From Sphingomonas sp. PAMC 26605 (lineage in GTDB: Bacteria; Pseudomonadota; Alphaproteobacteria; Sphingomonadales; Sphingomonadaceae): a stretch of DNA of 64,000 nucleotides. The notes under the pieces are model-generated. The model was not told the DNA's origin. It worked only from the letters and a program-made list of their open reading frames with translations, and made no database searches. Where the stretch lies: NCBI RefSeq assembly GCF_000241485.1, contig NZ_JH584241.1:1225435-1289434 (forward strand), written 5' to 3'. How positions within the stretch are numbered: position 1 is the first letter of the stretch; every line of letters starts with the position of its first letter. Both the position numbers and the translations under genes were made by a program. Shown here one piece after another: positions 8,821 through 21,119 of the stretch.

Positions 8821-10140
8821 CTTCCCTGCCGCGCTTACCCGCCACACCGTATCGCCGAGATCGTCGGCGATCAGCAGCGCGCCCTGCTTGTCGACCGCCA
8901 GCCCGACCGGACGACCGCGCGCCGCGCCATTGCCCCCGATAAAGCCGTCGACGATCGTCTTGGCCTTGCCGACCGGCTTGCCATTGGCGAACGCCACGAA
9001 CGACACGCGATAGCCGTTCAATTCGCCGCGATCCCAGCTGCCATGTTCGCCGATAAAGGCGCCGTTCTGGTAAGCGGCGGGCAGATTGGCGCCGGTGTAG
9101 AAGGTCAGGCCGAGCGGTGCGACATGGCTCGACAGCGCGTAATCGGGTGCGATCGCCCGCGCGATCATGTCGGGACGCTGCGGCCGCACGCGCGGATCGG
9201 CGTGCTGGCCGTAATAGCTGTACGGCCAGCCGTAGAAGGCGCCGTCCTTCACCGAGGTCATGTAATCGGGCACGAGGTTCGGCCCGAGCTCGTCACGCTC
9301 GTTGATCACCGCCCAGAGCTGGCCGGTCTGCGGGTTGAAGGTCAACCCGTTGGGGTTGCGCAGGCCCGTTGCATAGGGCCGGTGCGCGCCGGTCGCACGA
9401 TCGACTTCCCAGATCCGCGCGCGCTCCTCCTCGGCGGCGCGGCCGTTTTCGAGGATGTTGCTGTTCGAGCCTATCCCGACATAGAGCTTGCTGCCATCGG
9501 GGCTGGCGGTGAGGCTCTTGGTCCAGTGGTGGTTGATCGGCCCACCCGGGAGCGCGGTCAGCAGCGTGCCGCGCGCGGTGATCTTGGTCTGGCCGGTGAC
9601 ATAGGGGAAGCGCACGATGCCATCGGTATTGGCGACATAGAGATCGCCGCCGACGAGCACGATACCGAACGGCGAATAGAGGTGGTCGAGGAACACGCTC
9701 TGCTGGTCGGGAATGCCGTCGCCGTTGGTGTCGCGCAGCAGCGTCACGCGGTTGCCGCCCTTGGCGCCAGCGCCGGCGAAGCCCTGGACCCATCCCATAA
9801 TGAAATCCTTGGGACGCTCGATCGGCTCGGTGCCCGGGCCGTTCGATTCGACGACGAGCACGTCGCCATTGGGCAGTACATAGGGCTGGCGCGGATGGTG
9901 AAGGCCGGTGGCGAGAGCCCGAATCTGCAGCCCGGCCGGAACGCGCGGCGTTTCGCCTGCCTTCCAACCGACCGCCTTGGCGATATGCATCGGGGGGATG
10001 AGATACTGGTTGGGCGCGGGCAGCACCGGATTGGGGCCGACCTGGCTGTCGCGATCGAACGACGCGCCGCTATCGGTGCAGCCGGCCAGAGCGAACAGCG
10101 CGGCGCAGGGGAGCGCGGCGGTGCGAAGCAGAGCGCGCAT
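8818..10140 (-). CDS. sorbosone/glucose dehydrogenase-like PQQ beta-propeller lipoprotein
   Basis: A 440-residue exported protein with a lipobox signal peptide (ALFALAGC, Cys21). The body is a six-bladed propeller of the soluble quinoprotein glucose/sorbosone dehydrogenase family, with motifs such as [59 protein letters not shown] and [12 protein letters not shown]. It probably oxidises an aldose-type substrate in the periplasm using PQQ. It overlaps the DUF2231 gene by a single base (TAATG), so that membrane protein is probably a partner, possibly for electron transfer. The substrate is unknown, and some relatives may not be active dehydrogenases. Confidence 0.85.
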   Translation of the reverse strand: MRALLRTAALPCAALFALAGCTDSGASFDRDSQVGPNPVLPAPNQYLIPPMHIAKAVGWKAGETPRVPAGLQIRALATGLHHPRQPYVLPNGDVLVVESNGPGTEPIERPKDFIMGWVQGFAGAGAKGGNRVTLLRDTNGDGIPDQQSVFLDHLYSPFGIVLVGGDLYVANTDGIVRFPYVTGQTKITARGTLLTALPGGPINHHWTKSLTASPDGSKLYVGIGSNSNILENGRAAEEERARIWEVDRATGAHRPYATGLRNPNGLTFNPQTGQLWAVINERDELGPNLVPDYMTSVKDGAFYGWPYSYYGQHADPRVRPQRPDMIARAIAPDYALSSHVAPLGLTFYTGANLPAAYQNGAFIGEHGSWDRGELNGYRVSFVAFANGKPVGKAKTIVDGFIGGNGAARGRPVGLAVDKQGALLIADDLGDTVWRVSAAGK

Positions 10141-10589
10141 TACTGGATCTCCCCATGGGCAGTGCGATAGACGATCGGGCGACCGATCAGCGCAGTGACG
10201 ATCATCGCGACGACGGTCAGCACCGACAGCGTCAGCCCGGCGGGGACGACCGATGTCCAGGCATCACGGCTGTGAACGAAGTTGTTGATCAGCGCGAACA
10301 CCATCACGACCAGATTGCCGACGCTATGCAGGCGGGCGGGACGTTGCCGGCGGATGCCGCGCTTGCGGCTGAAATCGATGATCCCGGCAATCGCCGCGAG
10401 GACGGCAAAGACCATCCCGACGAACAGCAGCCAGGCCGAGAAGTTCGCCCATTGCATGTCGGCGCTCGCGGCATAGGCGAGGTCGGTGGCAAGCGCGCCG
10501 GTGAAGCAGACGATCGGCACGGGGCCGAGGAACGCGTGGATCGGATGGCGGATGACGGGCACCGCCACGGCTCGGTTCGTATCGGTCAC
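10140..10589 (-). CDS. DUF2231 family membrane protein
   Basis: About 149 residues with four hydrophobic segments separated by short loops (starting [19 protein letters not shown]). This is the layout of the DUF2231 family, whose histidines suggest haem or metal binding. A GTG at 10589 is favoured because AAAGG lies six bases upstream and the product then begins just before the HPIHAF motif. Its stop is fused to the start of the sorbosone-dehydrogenase-like gene (TAATG), and this pairing hints at electron transfer from the lipoprotein to the membrane. No function is established for the family. Confidence 0.72.
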   Translation of the reverse strand: MTDTNRAVAVPVIRHPIHAFLGPVPIVCFTGALATDLAYAASADMQWANFSAWLLFVGMVFAVLAAIAGIIDFSRKRGIRRQRPARLHSVGNLVVMVFALINNFVHSRDAWTSVVPAGLTLSVLTVVAMIVTALIGRPIVYRTAHGEIQ

Positions 10590-10709
10590 GGGATACCTTT
10601 CGTTCGGCGCGCGCGGGCGGGGCCTCGGGTTCAATACGATCGCGCCGACGGGATGTTCCAAGCGATCCATCGGATAAGACGCGACTTTTTCGGAGTCGCG
10701 CCGCGCGAG

Positions 10710-11333
10710 CTACTCGCGTTCGGGAACGGGCACGTTGAAGCCGTTGAGCGTCATCGACACGAGCGCGTACAGGCCGACGAGATAGATCAGCTCGTTGGTG
10801 CCATGCTGCCCGAACGTATCGAGCGCGAGCGTGTAGCACGGCTCGGGCAGCACCCCGCCGTTCACCAGCGCGAAGGCGACGTCGTACGCGACGCTTTCCT
10901 CAGGCGAGAGATCGCCCGGCTTGATGTTGGCGCACAGCTGCGACAGCCGCTGCGGCGACATCTGCTCCTTTTCGGCGACGGCGACATGCGCGTAGATCTC
11001 ATACGCCGCATCGAAATGCGCGCCGGTGACGAGGATCGCGATCTGGCGGGGCTTGTCGGCGAGCGTCGCTTGCGCGGTCATCGCCTTTGTCAGCTCCCAC
11101 ACCGCCTTCCCGATCACCGGCTCGTGCAGCCACGGGTTCCACGGTCCGATCAGCGCGCCATTCGCATCGACCGTCTTGAAGGCGCTGAAGCTCGAGGCGA
11201 TGCCGTGCTTCATATCGTCGTAGAGCGGCTTCTGCGCGTCGGTGAGCTCGGCGGGCGCGATCGGGGGCAAACGCAAGGCGGGTCTCCTTGGAAGATCGAT
11301 CGGGTAGCGCGTGGCGCGAGCGAAACGTTCCAT
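10710..11333 (-). CDS. carboxymuconolactone decarboxylase / AhpD-like family protein
   Basis: A 207-residue helical protein of the carboxymuconolactone decarboxylase-like fold ([51 protein letters not shown]). The redox CxxC pair of true AhpD is absent; the conserved position reads GAHFDAAYE. Peroxidase activity is therefore unlikely and the gamma-carboxymuconolactone-decarboxylase-like branch more probable. It starts 48 bases from the recF start, reading away from it. No catabolic neighbours point to a substrate. Confidence 0.78.
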   Translation of the reverse strand: MERFARATRYPIDLPRRPALRLPPIAPAELTDAQKPLYDDMKHGIASSFSAFKTVDANGALIGPWNPWLHEPVIGKAVWELTKAMTAQATLADKPRQIAILVTGAHFDAAYEIYAHVAVAEKEQMSPQRLSQLCANIKPGDLSPEESVAYDVAFALVNGGVLPEPCYTLALDTFGQHGTNELIYLVGLYALVSMTLNGFNVPVPERE

Positions 11334-11381
11334 GACAAAAGGCTAATTGTCTGGCGGAGAAACCGGCTAAGGCGCTCGGCG

Positions 11382-12431
11382 ATGTTGACGCGTCTCGTCC
11401 TGACCGATTTTCGAAACCACGCCGATCTGACGATCGCCGCCGGTCCCGGCTTCATCGTGCTGACCGGCGAGAATGGTGCGGGCAAGACCAACGTGCTCGA
11501 GGCGGTATCGCTGCTCGCGCCCGGCCGCGGCTTGCGCCGCGCTGCGCTCGGCGAGATGGCGCGGCAGGACGGGGCAGGGGGCTTCGGCGTCGCCGCCGAC
11601 CTGATCGGCGACGTCGCGATCGCGACGGGAACGCAGGCGTCGGCGCCCGAACGCCGCATCGTCCGTGTGCAGGGATCCCCCGTCGCCGCGACCGCGCTCG
11701 CCGAATGGCTGACGGTGCTGTGGCTGACCCCGGCGATGGACCGGCTGTTCGTCGAACCCGCGGGCGAACGCCGCCGCTTCCTCGACCGGCTGACGCTCGC
11801 GCTCGCGCCAGGGCATGCGGTCCACGCCAATCGCTACGAAGCCGCGATGCGCGCGCGCAACCGGCTGCTCGCCGATGACCTGCCGCCCGATCGCGAATGG
11901 CTGTCGGCGCTCGAAGCGCAGATGGCCGAGCATGGCGCAGCGATCGACGCCGCGCGACGCGACACCGTCGCAGCGCTCACCGAGCGGCTGGCGGGGCAAA
12001 TCGAGGGGCCGTTCGCGCGCGCCGGGCTGTCGCTCGAGGGGTGGACCGGTGGCGGCGCGACGCTCGCCGCCGATCTTGCGCAGAGCCGCGCGCGCGATGC
12101 GGCGGCAGGGCGGACGCTCATCGGGCCGCATCGCAGCGATCTGGCGGTGACGCATCTCGGCAAGAACCAGGCGGCGGGTCTCTGCTCGACCGGCGAACAG
12201 AAGGCGCTGCTGCTCGGGATCATCCTGGCGCATGCCGATCTCGTTGCCGAGCGCACCGGCAGCGCACCCGTGCTGCTGCTTGACGAGGTGGCGGCGCATC
12301 TCGATCCGGTGCGGCGCGCGGCGCTGTTCGAGCGGCTCGCGGGCAAGGGGCAGGTGTGGATGACCGGGACCGAGGATGCGCTGTTTACCGATCTTGGGCG
12401 TGACGCGGTGCGCCTCACGCTCGGCGGCTGA
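11382..12431 (+). CDS. recF: DNA replication and repair protein RecF
   Basis: SMC-like ATPase that helps load RecA at gaps in DNA. The 349-residue product starts [18 protein letters not shown] as in other RecF proteins. The Walker A motif is GENGAGKTN (29-37). The signature region contains [18 protein letters not shown], and Walker B is [12 protein letters not shown] near the C-terminus. The ATG at 11382 is used because the family begins exactly here, although the open frame extends far upstream. The order dnaN, recF, gyrB is conserved with insertions between. Confidence 0.96.
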   Translation: MLTRLVLTDFRNHADLTIAAGPGFIVLTGENGAGKTNVLEAVSLLAPGRGLRRAALGEMARQDGAGGFGVAADLIGDVAIATGTQASAPERRIVRVQGSPVAATALAEWLTVLWLTPAMDRLFVEPAGERRRFLDRLTLALAPGHAVHANRYEAAMRARNRLLADDLPPDREWLSALEAQMAEHGAAIDAARRDTVAALTERLAGQIEGPFARAGLSLEGWTGGGATLAADLAQSRARDAAAGRTLIGPHRSDLAVTHLGKNQAAGLCSTGEQKALLLGIILAHADLVAERTGSAPVLLLDEVAAHLDPVRRAALFERLAGKGQVWMTGTEDALFTDLGRDAVRLTLGG

Positions 12432-12516
12432 ACGCAGGCTTTCAGCGGAACTCACGCCGCGTTCAAGCGACCGGCTGCATCGCTCGCTGTATGGCGGGGG
12501 CCATGGAGAGTATCCG

Positions 12517-13293
12517 ATGACGACATTCCGCAAGACCATTCTCGCTGCAACCGCCGCCGCGATCGCGCTCGGCGCGGGCGTTGCCCCCGCATCGGCGCAG
12601 GACCGCTGGGACTGGGGGGGCGGGCGCCACGGTGACCGCGAGTATCGCCTGATCGGTGCCGGCGTGCCGATCCTCTATCCCGAACTGCGCGAGACCAATC
12701 GCGGGCGCGCGTTCGTGATGCGCAATTTCGACTATAACCGCGACGGCCGCGTCCAGCCGCGCGAGGCCGATGCCGCCAACCGCGCGTTCGCGCAGGTCGC
12801 CGGCCCGCGCCGCGACCGTTTCGATTGGGAATCGCGCGACCGTGTCGTCGTCGTCGAGCAGCGTGGCCCGCAGGTCGGCGGCTGGGATCGCGGTGCGATG
12901 CGCGGCTATGGCTTCCGCCAGACCGCGCGCGGCGCGATGATGCGGCTCGACGAGGATGTGCTGTTCGCCACCGACAGCGCGGTGCTGCGCCCCGGCGCGA
13001 TCGACAAATTGCGCACACTTGCCAATTACCTGCGCTCGGAGTCGGGCGTGCGCGTCGCGATCGACGGCTATACCGATTCGCGCGGGACGGATGCGCACAA
13101 CCAGGCGATGTCCGAGCGGCGTGCCGATGCGGTCCGCACCGCGTTCGACCAGATGGGCGTGACGCGCGCGCGCTTCTCGGTCGTTGGGCACGGCGAGGCC
13201 AATCCGGTCGCGCCCAACACCACACCGCAGGGCATGCGCCAGAATCGCCGCGTCGAGGTGACCTTGCTCGGCCAACGCGCCGACCGCTTCTGA
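12517..13293 (+). CDS. OmpA-family protein with an EF-hand
   Basis: Exported 258-residue protein. Signal peptide ALGAGVAPASAQ is followed by a short basic/acidic region holding a canonical EF-hand loop, DYNRDGRVQPRE (72-83), with calcium-ligand positions D72, N74, D76, Q80 and E83. A C-terminal OmpA domain (about 145-258) contains FATDSAVLRPGAIDKL, IDGYTDSRGTDAHNQAMSER and MRQNRRVEVTLL, the peptidoglycan-binding signature. GGAGAG lies six bases before the ATG. It is probably a periplasmic or outer-membrane anchor tied to peptidoglycan. A strong terminator follows. Confidence 0.88.
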   Translation: MTTFRKTILAATAAAIALGAGVAPASAQDRWDWGGGRHGDREYRLIGAGVPILYPELRETNRGRAFVMRNFDYNRDGRVQPREADAANRAFAQVAGPRRDRFDWESRDRVVVVEQRGPQVGGWDRGAMRGYGFRQTARGAMMRLDEDVLFATDSAVLRPGAIDKLRTLANYLRSESGVRVAIDGYTDSRGTDAHNQAMSERRADAVRTAFDQMGVTRARFSVVGHGEANPVAPNTTPQGMRQNRRVEVTLLGQRADRF

Positions 13294-13302
13294 CCCCAAT
13301 CA

Positions 13303-13334
13303 CGGCCCCGGCGATCCTCGCCGGGGCCGTTTTT
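13303..13334 (+). terminator. rho-independent terminator after the OmpA-family gene
   Basis: Perfect 12-base stem CGGCCCCGGCGA/TCGCCGGGGCCG with a 3-base loop, followed by TTTTT. It begins 10 bases after the stop codon. Confidence 0.92.
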
Positions 13335-13487
13335 CATCGTGCAGCCAACGCATGCATGATTGCGCTCAGCGGATGCCGATTCGCGTTGTAGCGCCCCCGT
13401 AACAAGCAGATATTCCGCCTCGCGCATCCCTTGATGCACTGCGGCCCCGGCATCCTATCGGGGGCGTTTCGAAGGCTCGCTCTTCCC

Positions 13488-13713
13488 ATGAAATCGCTGG
13501 ATCTGTGGCTCGTCGGCTTTGGCTTGCGCTGCGCGGGGCTGCTCGTCTGCGAGCTGGCCTGTTTCGGCTTCGTCATCCCGACGCTGTTCGACCTGCATAG
13601 CGACGTCGCCGATGTCGGCGCCGCGCTGATCGCGCTCGTCGCGCTCGTCGCCGGCTTCCTGTCGGTTACCGCGCTGACGCGCGAATTCACCCTCCTCCTG
13701 CTGGACAAGGACC

Positions 13714-13721
<8 letters not shown>
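13488..13721 (+). CDS. small two-helix membrane protein upstream of an SPFH gene
   Basis: Seventy-seven residues starting MKSLDLWLVGFGLRCAG, with two hydrophobic helices (about 7-30 and 38-62) separated by FDLHSDVADVG, and a charged tail LLDKDHD. No family is recognised. It overlaps the following SPFH-domain gene by 8 bases, so the two proteins are probably made together and may form a complex. The ATG at 13488 was chosen because the earlier in-frame start would add a non-hydrophobic leader. The strong coupling makes it likely to be a real gene. Confidence 0.65.
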
Positions 13722-17156
<3,435 letters not shown>

Positions 17157-17185
17157 CGGGGGCATCACACGAGGGGAGACGGGAC

Positions 17186-17953
17186 ATGCGAGCATTTCTG
17201 ACGGGCGTGGCGGCAACGGCGTTGATCGCAACGGTAGCAACGGCGGCCGGGGTCCCGGCTTCGGTGCACAATGCGAAGCAGACGCAGAAGGCGGTCGCGA
17301 CCGCGCTCGCCAGCCCCGCGCGGGCCGATCAGGCGGCCGACGACGCGCGGCGCAAGGCGGCCGAAGTGCTTGCTTTCTCCGGCGTCGGCCCAGGCGACGA
17401 GGTGCTCGATTTCCTGCCGGGCGCCGGCTATTGGACGCGGATCTTCTCCGGCGTGGTCGGCCCGACGGGCCATGTCTATGCGATCTGGCCGGCGGCGGGT
17501 GCGAAATACGCGGTCAAGGCCGCCCCCGCGCTCGAAGCGCGGCATATGCCGAACGTGACCGTCAAGGTGCTCGGCGCGGGCGTGGTCGCGGCATCCGAGC
17601 CGGTCGATCTGGTCTGGACCGTCCAGAACTATCACGACGTCCCGAACAACGGCGTGGGCGAAGCGGGCCTTGCGGTGATGAACGCCGAAGCGTTCAGGGC
17701 GCTCAAGCCCGGTGGGACCTATATCGTGATCGATCATGCCGATGCGCCGGGAACGGGTCTCGCCGGCACCGAAACCAAGCACCGCATCGACCCCGCAATG
17801 GTCAAGGCCGAAATCGTCAAGGCCGGCTTCCAGTTCGTCGGCGAGAGCGACGTGCTGCGCAACCCGGCGGACGATCACAGCGCCAATGTGTTCGACCCGG
17901 CAATCCGCGGCAAGACCGACCAGTTCGTCTTCAAGTTCCGCAAACCGCGCTGA
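17186..17953 (+). CDS. exported SAM-dependent methyltransferase-like protein
   Basis: A 255-residue protein with a signal peptide (FLTGVAATALIATVATAAG) in front of a class I methyltransferase fold. Visible motifs are LDFLPGAGYWTRIFSGVVG (SAM-binding loop), DLVWTVQNYHDVP and ALKPGGTYIVIDHADAPG. The leader implies transport to the periplasm, where SAM is not known to be available, so it may be a pseudo-enzyme or bind another ligand. A strong ribosome-binding site (GAGGGGAG) lies 7 bases upstream of the ATG. It is a single gene, 29 bases after gyrB, ending at a palindrome shared with the convergent kinase operon. Confidence 0.8.
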   Translation: MRAFLTGVAATALIATVATAAGVPASVHNAKQTQKAVATALASPARADQAADDARRKAAEVLAFSGVGPGDEVLDFLPGAGYWTRIFSGVVGPTGHVYAIWPAAGAKYAVKAAPALEARHMPNVTVKVLGAGVVAASEPVDLVWTVQNYHDVPNNGVGEAGLAVMNAEAFRALKPGGTYIVIDHADAPGTGLAGTETKHRIDPAMVKAEIVKAGFQFVGESDVLRNPADDHSANVFDPAIRGKTDQFVFKFRKPR

Positions 17954-17961
17954 GCAACTTC

Positions 17962-17988
17962 GTCGTCCCGGATCAGATCCGGGAGGAC
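17962..17988. repeat. REP-like palindrome between convergent genes
   Basis: Arms CCCGGATC (17967-17974) and GATCCGGG (17976-17983) around a single A, with complementary flanks on each side. It lies in the 53-base gap between the methyltransferase stop and the end of the kinase operon, so the hairpin could serve as terminator for either strand. Confidence 0.65.
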
Positions 17989-18006
17989 GGCGCCGCGCGT
18001 GGTGTC

Positions 18007-19065
18007 CTAATCGAGCGCAGCGCGAAGCGTCGCGCGGACGCCGGTGCGGCTCGCCGTGTCGTATTCGACGATCGTCTGCAGGCTCTGCGCCATCGCGCGG
18101 ATCAGTTTTGTCCCGACGCCGGTGCCTCGCGGCGCGGCGTCGGTGACCATACCGACCCCGTCATCCTCGACCGCGAGGCGAAAATGCCCGTCGCCATCAT
18201 CGGTCAGCGAGACGCGCACCTCGCCGCCGCTCGTCGGATAGGCGTATTTGCAGGCGTTGCTGACGAGCTCAGTGACGATCACGCCGAGCGACACAGCGCG
18301 ATCGGTCGAAAGGCGGATCGACTCGGCGGCAAGCGACAGCACGCGCGGCGCCGCCGGCGTCGACCAGGTCTCGCCCAGTTCATCGACCAAAGCGCCGAGA
18401 TATTCGCGCATGTCGACCTGCTCGACATCGTTGCTGGTGTAGAGCCGGCGATGCACCTGCGCGATCGCGGCGATCCGCCGCTGCGTATCCTCGAGCGCGA
18501 GCCGGGCATTCTCGTCGGCGAGCGCGGTCGATTGCATCCGCACCATCGCCGAGACGATCTGGAGCGAATTGGCGACGCGGTGGTTGACCTCGCGCAGCAG
18601 CGCCTCGAGCCGGGCATTGCTCGCGCGCAACTGATCCTCGGCGGCGGCCTTGTCGCGTTCGAGCGCGGCGCGCTCGAGCACCTGGCCGAAGGCGCTCGCC
18701 AGCAGATCGAAGAAATCGGTGCCGACGGTCTTCACGACATAATCGGCGGCGCCCGCTTTGAGCGCAGCGACCGCAATGCGCCCCTCTTCGGAGCCGGTGA
18801 CATAGACGACCGGCGGCATTCCCGGCAGAATCCGCAACCGCTCGAGCGTCTCGAGCCCGTCCATTCCCGGCATGTAATGATCGACTGCGATCAGGTCGAA
18901 CGGACGCCCCTCGGCGACCGCCGCCTGGGCGAGCGCAATCCCCTCGGCGCCGCCCTCGGCGACGGTGAGCGTATAGCCGTAGCGCGCGAGCGTGCGGACG
19001 GCGAGGCGGCGCAGACCCGCATCGTCGTCGATATAGAGGATCGCGGCGCCCGCGGCCTGGTTCAC
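18007..19065 (-). CDS. response-regulator / histidine kinase hybrid (REC + HisKA_2-type kinase)
   Basis: A 352-residue soluble protein. The receiver domain (1-125) has acidic residues IDDD (13-15), phospho-accepting Asp62 in AVDHYMPGMDG and Lys112. A linker coiled coil leads to a HisKA_2-type dimerisation helix with the phospho-histidine in REVNHRVANSLQIV (His162). The ATPase domain contains VTELVSNACKYAYP and DDGVGM. Having the receiver ahead of the kinase suggests that the input is phosphorylation by another protein, most likely the operon's own membrane kinase. It is the last gene of three, overlapping the response regulator by 4 bases. Confidence 0.9.
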   Translation of the reverse strand: MNQAAGAAILYIDDDAGLRRLAVRTLARYGYTLTVAEGGAEGIALAQAAVAEGRPFDLIAVDHYMPGMDGLETLERLRILPGMPPVVYVTGSEEGRIAVAALKAGAADYVVKTVGTDFFDLLASAFGQVLERAALERDKAAAEDQLRASNARLEALLREVNHRVANSLQIVSAMVRMQSTALADENARLALEDTQRRIAAIAQVHRRLYTSNDVEQVDMREYLGALVDELGETWSTPAAPRVLSLAAESIRLSTDRAVSLGVIVTELVSNACKYAYPTSGGEVRVSLTDDGDGHFRLAVEDDGVGMVTDAAPRGTGVGTKLIRAMAQSLQTIVEYDTASRTGVRATLRAALD

Positions 19066-19511
19066 CCCTCGGGCTCGATGTCTGGGACCTGGATCACCGA
19101 AAGGAACAGGCCGAGCTGGCGGATCGCGGTCGCAAAGCTCTCATAGTTGACCGGCTTGGTGATGTAGACGTTGCAGCCGAGATCGTAGCAGCGCTGGATC
19201 TCGACCTTGTCGTCGGTCGTGGTCAGCACGACGACGGGGGTCCGGCGCAGCGGGCCATCGGTCGACTTGATCTTCGCCAGGATGTCGGTCCCGCTCATAT
19301 CGGGCAGGTTGAGATCGAGCAGCACCAGCGCGGGCCCGTTGCGCTGCGGGCCGTCCGCGCTGTTGAACAGGTAATCGAGCGCGGTCGTGCCGTCGGTGAA
19401 ATGCGTGATCGCATTCAGGATGCCCGCGCGACGGATGTTCTTCTCGATCAGGCGCGCATGCCCCTCATCGTCCTCGATCATCACGATGCTGACGCTCTTA
19501 TGATCGGTCAT
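19062..19511 (-). CDS. single-domain response regulator (CheY/Rcp1-like)
   Basis: A 149-residue receiver with no output domain. The acidic pair is in IVMIEDDEGH, the phospho-accepting aspartate is Asp66 in LLDLNLPDMSG, and the conserved Thr and Lys are in VVVLTTTDD and YITKPVNYESF. Rcp1-like stand-alone receivers act as phosphate shuttles or by protein contacts. It lies between two kinase genes and overlaps both (4 bases at each end), so it probably links the membrane kinase to the receiver-kinase hybrid. There is no DNA-binding protein in the operon. Confidence 0.92.
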   Translation of the reverse strand: MTDHKSVSIVMIEDDEGHARLIEKNIRRAGILNAITHFTDGTTALDYLFNSADGPQRNGPALVLLDLNLPDMSGTDILAKIKSTDGPLRRTPVVVLTTTDDKVEIQRCYDLGCNVYITKPVNYESFATAIRQLGLFLSVIQVPDIEPEG

Positions 19512-21037
19512 CTCTGGGTTTCCCGCGTGTCTGCAGTGTTGGGATCGACGAAGATCTTGGGCAGATTCAACCGGAAGGTCGTCCCCCGCCCGAGTTCCGA
19601 CGTCACGTCGATAACGCCGCCAAGGCGATACGCCAAGGCGCGGACATGCGCGAGCCCAATCCCTTCGCCCGGCTGATCCTGATTGCCCGCGCGGCGGAAC
19701 AGGTCGAACACGCGCTGGTGATCGTTCGGCGCGATGCCACGGCCATTGTCCTCGAACTCGAAGGTGACGCGCTTGCCGTGCGTCTTGCCGCGCACCACGA
19801 TATGCCCGGGGCGATCCGGGCTGAGATATTTGACGGCATTCTCGATCAGGTTCGAAAAGATCTGCTCGATCGCCAGTCGGTCGCTGACGAGGGCGGGGAG
19901 CGGGGCCTCGATCACCAGCGTCGCGCCGCGCGCTTCGATCTGCGTCTGCAGGCTCGCCTCGATCGCCTCGACCATCGCGGTGACGTCGAGCCGTTGCGGC
20001 GCGATGACGCGGCGGCCTTCGCGCGACAGTTTGAGGATCGCGTTGATCAGCCGGTCCATCTTCTGCGTCGAGGTGCGGATGAAGCTGATCGCCTCGGGCA
20101 GATCTTCGCGCGCTGCGAGCCGGGCATCCTCGGTGACGATCTCAGGCGCGCTGGCTTCGGCGCGATCGATCAGTGCGCCGATCTCGGCGGTCGCGCTCTC
20201 GAGCTCGGCGGTAAAGCCCATCACGTTGACCAGTGGGCTGCGCAGATCGTGGCTGACGATATAAGCGAAGCGCTGGATCTCCTCGTTCGCGCGCGTCAGA
20301 TCGGCGGTCCGCTCCTGGACCTGCTCCTCGAGCGTATCAGCGAAATCGCGCAACGCGTCGCGCGAGGCGGCAAGGTCGCGCGTGTAGCGCAGCATGGTCA
20401 GCAACGTTGCCGCCGCTACGAGCACGAGCAACAGGCCGGCAATCGCGAGCGTGGCATAGAAGATCCGCACGCTGGCCTGTTGCGCGGCATCGCGGATCGC
20501 AAGCAGGCGTTGCTCCTCGGCAATCATCGCGTCGGCGCGCGCGCGCAGCACGAGCATCCGGCGGGCATTGCTCTCGCCTTGGAACAGCGTCACGGCGCGC
20601 TCGCGGTCGCCGCTCTGCGTCAGCGCGATGGTCTGCTCGCGCTGCTGCGCGAGCGCGTCGATCAATGTGCGTAAGATGCCGATGTTGCGTTGCTGGCGCG
20701 GGTTGTCGTGCGTGAGCGCCGTGATCCGGTCGAGCTTGGCGGGCAGCTGCGCCATCGTCTTGCGATAGGTTTCGAGATAGGCCGGCTTGGCGGTCAGCAG
20801 ATAGCCGCGCCGCGCGGTTTCGCTCTGCTCGATCAGGATCCGCGCGCGACCGATCGCGAGTTCGACCTCATAGGTATGGTTGACGTCGCGCGTGTGGCCT
20901 TCGTTCTGCGACGTCGACCAGGCGGCGGCGATACCGGCGGCAATCAAGGCCGCGAAGCCAAGCGCCATCGCGGCGACGAGGAACCGGCCCATCCGCCCCT
21001 CGCTGACACCGAAAACGAGGGGAAAACGCTCGAACAT
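19508..21037 (-). CDS. membrane sensor histidine kinase with CHASE3-like sensor
   Basis: A 509-residue kinase. Two membrane helices (about 18-40 and 192-215) flank a periplasmic helical domain of CHASE3 type (SETARRGYLLTAKPAYLETY). A coiled coil leads to the phospho-histidine in FAYIVSHDLRSPLVN (His263). The ATPase motifs are NLIENAVKYL, DNGRGIAP and GEGIGLAHV. The architecture resembles phytochrome-like or Hik-type kinases that act through stand-alone receivers. The ATG at 21037 is preferred over one nine codons upstream because AAGGA lies seven bases before it. It is first in a three-gene operon with an FNR/FixK-like palindrome upstream. Confidence 0.92.
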   Translation of the reverse strand: MFERFPLVFGVSEGRMGRFLVAAMALGFAALIAAGIAAAWSTSQNEGHTRDVNHTYEVELAIGRARILIEQSETARRGYLLTAKPAYLETYRKTMAQLPAKLDRITALTHDNPRQQRNIGILRTLIDALAQQREQTIALTQSGDRERAVTLFQGESNARRMLVLRARADAMIAEEQRLLAIRDAAQQASVRIFYATLAIAGLLLVLVAAATLLTMLRYTRDLAASRDALRDFADTLEEQVQERTADLTRANEEIQRFAYIVSHDLRSPLVNVMGFTAELESATAEIGALIDRAEASAPEIVTEDARLAAREDLPEAISFIRTSTQKMDRLINAILKLSREGRRVIAPQRLDVTAMVEAIEASLQTQIEARGATLVIEAPLPALVSDRLAIEQIFSNLIENAVKYLSPDRPGHIVVRGKTHGKRVTFEFEDNGRGIAPNDHQRVFDLFRRAGNQDQPGEGIGLAHVRALAYRLGGVIDVTSELGRGTTFRLNLPKIFVDPNTADTRETQR

Positions 21038-21082
21038 CGCTACGTCCTTACGCAGCGACAACAAAAATGACCAGTCTGGCTG

Positions 21083-21100
21083 ACTTGACCGAAATCAAGT
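21083..21100 (-). promoter_or_regulatory. FNR/FixK-type palindrome upstream of the kinase operon
   Basis: ACTTGACCGAAATCAAGT has perfect 6-base arms and fits TTGA-N6-TCAA, the core recognised by FNR/FixK/CRP-type regulators. It lies about 46-63 bases upstream of the CHASE3 kinase start and outside the divergent exonuclease gene's coding region. Binding is inferred from the motif only. Confidence 0.5.
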
Positions 21101-21119
21101 TTGCTCGATCATATGCGCG

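Noticed and set aside
10155..11381. N-terminal extension of recF by about 400 codons
   Set aside because: The extension is antisense to the DUF2231 and carboxymuconolactone decarboxylase-like genes; RecF homologues start at 11382.
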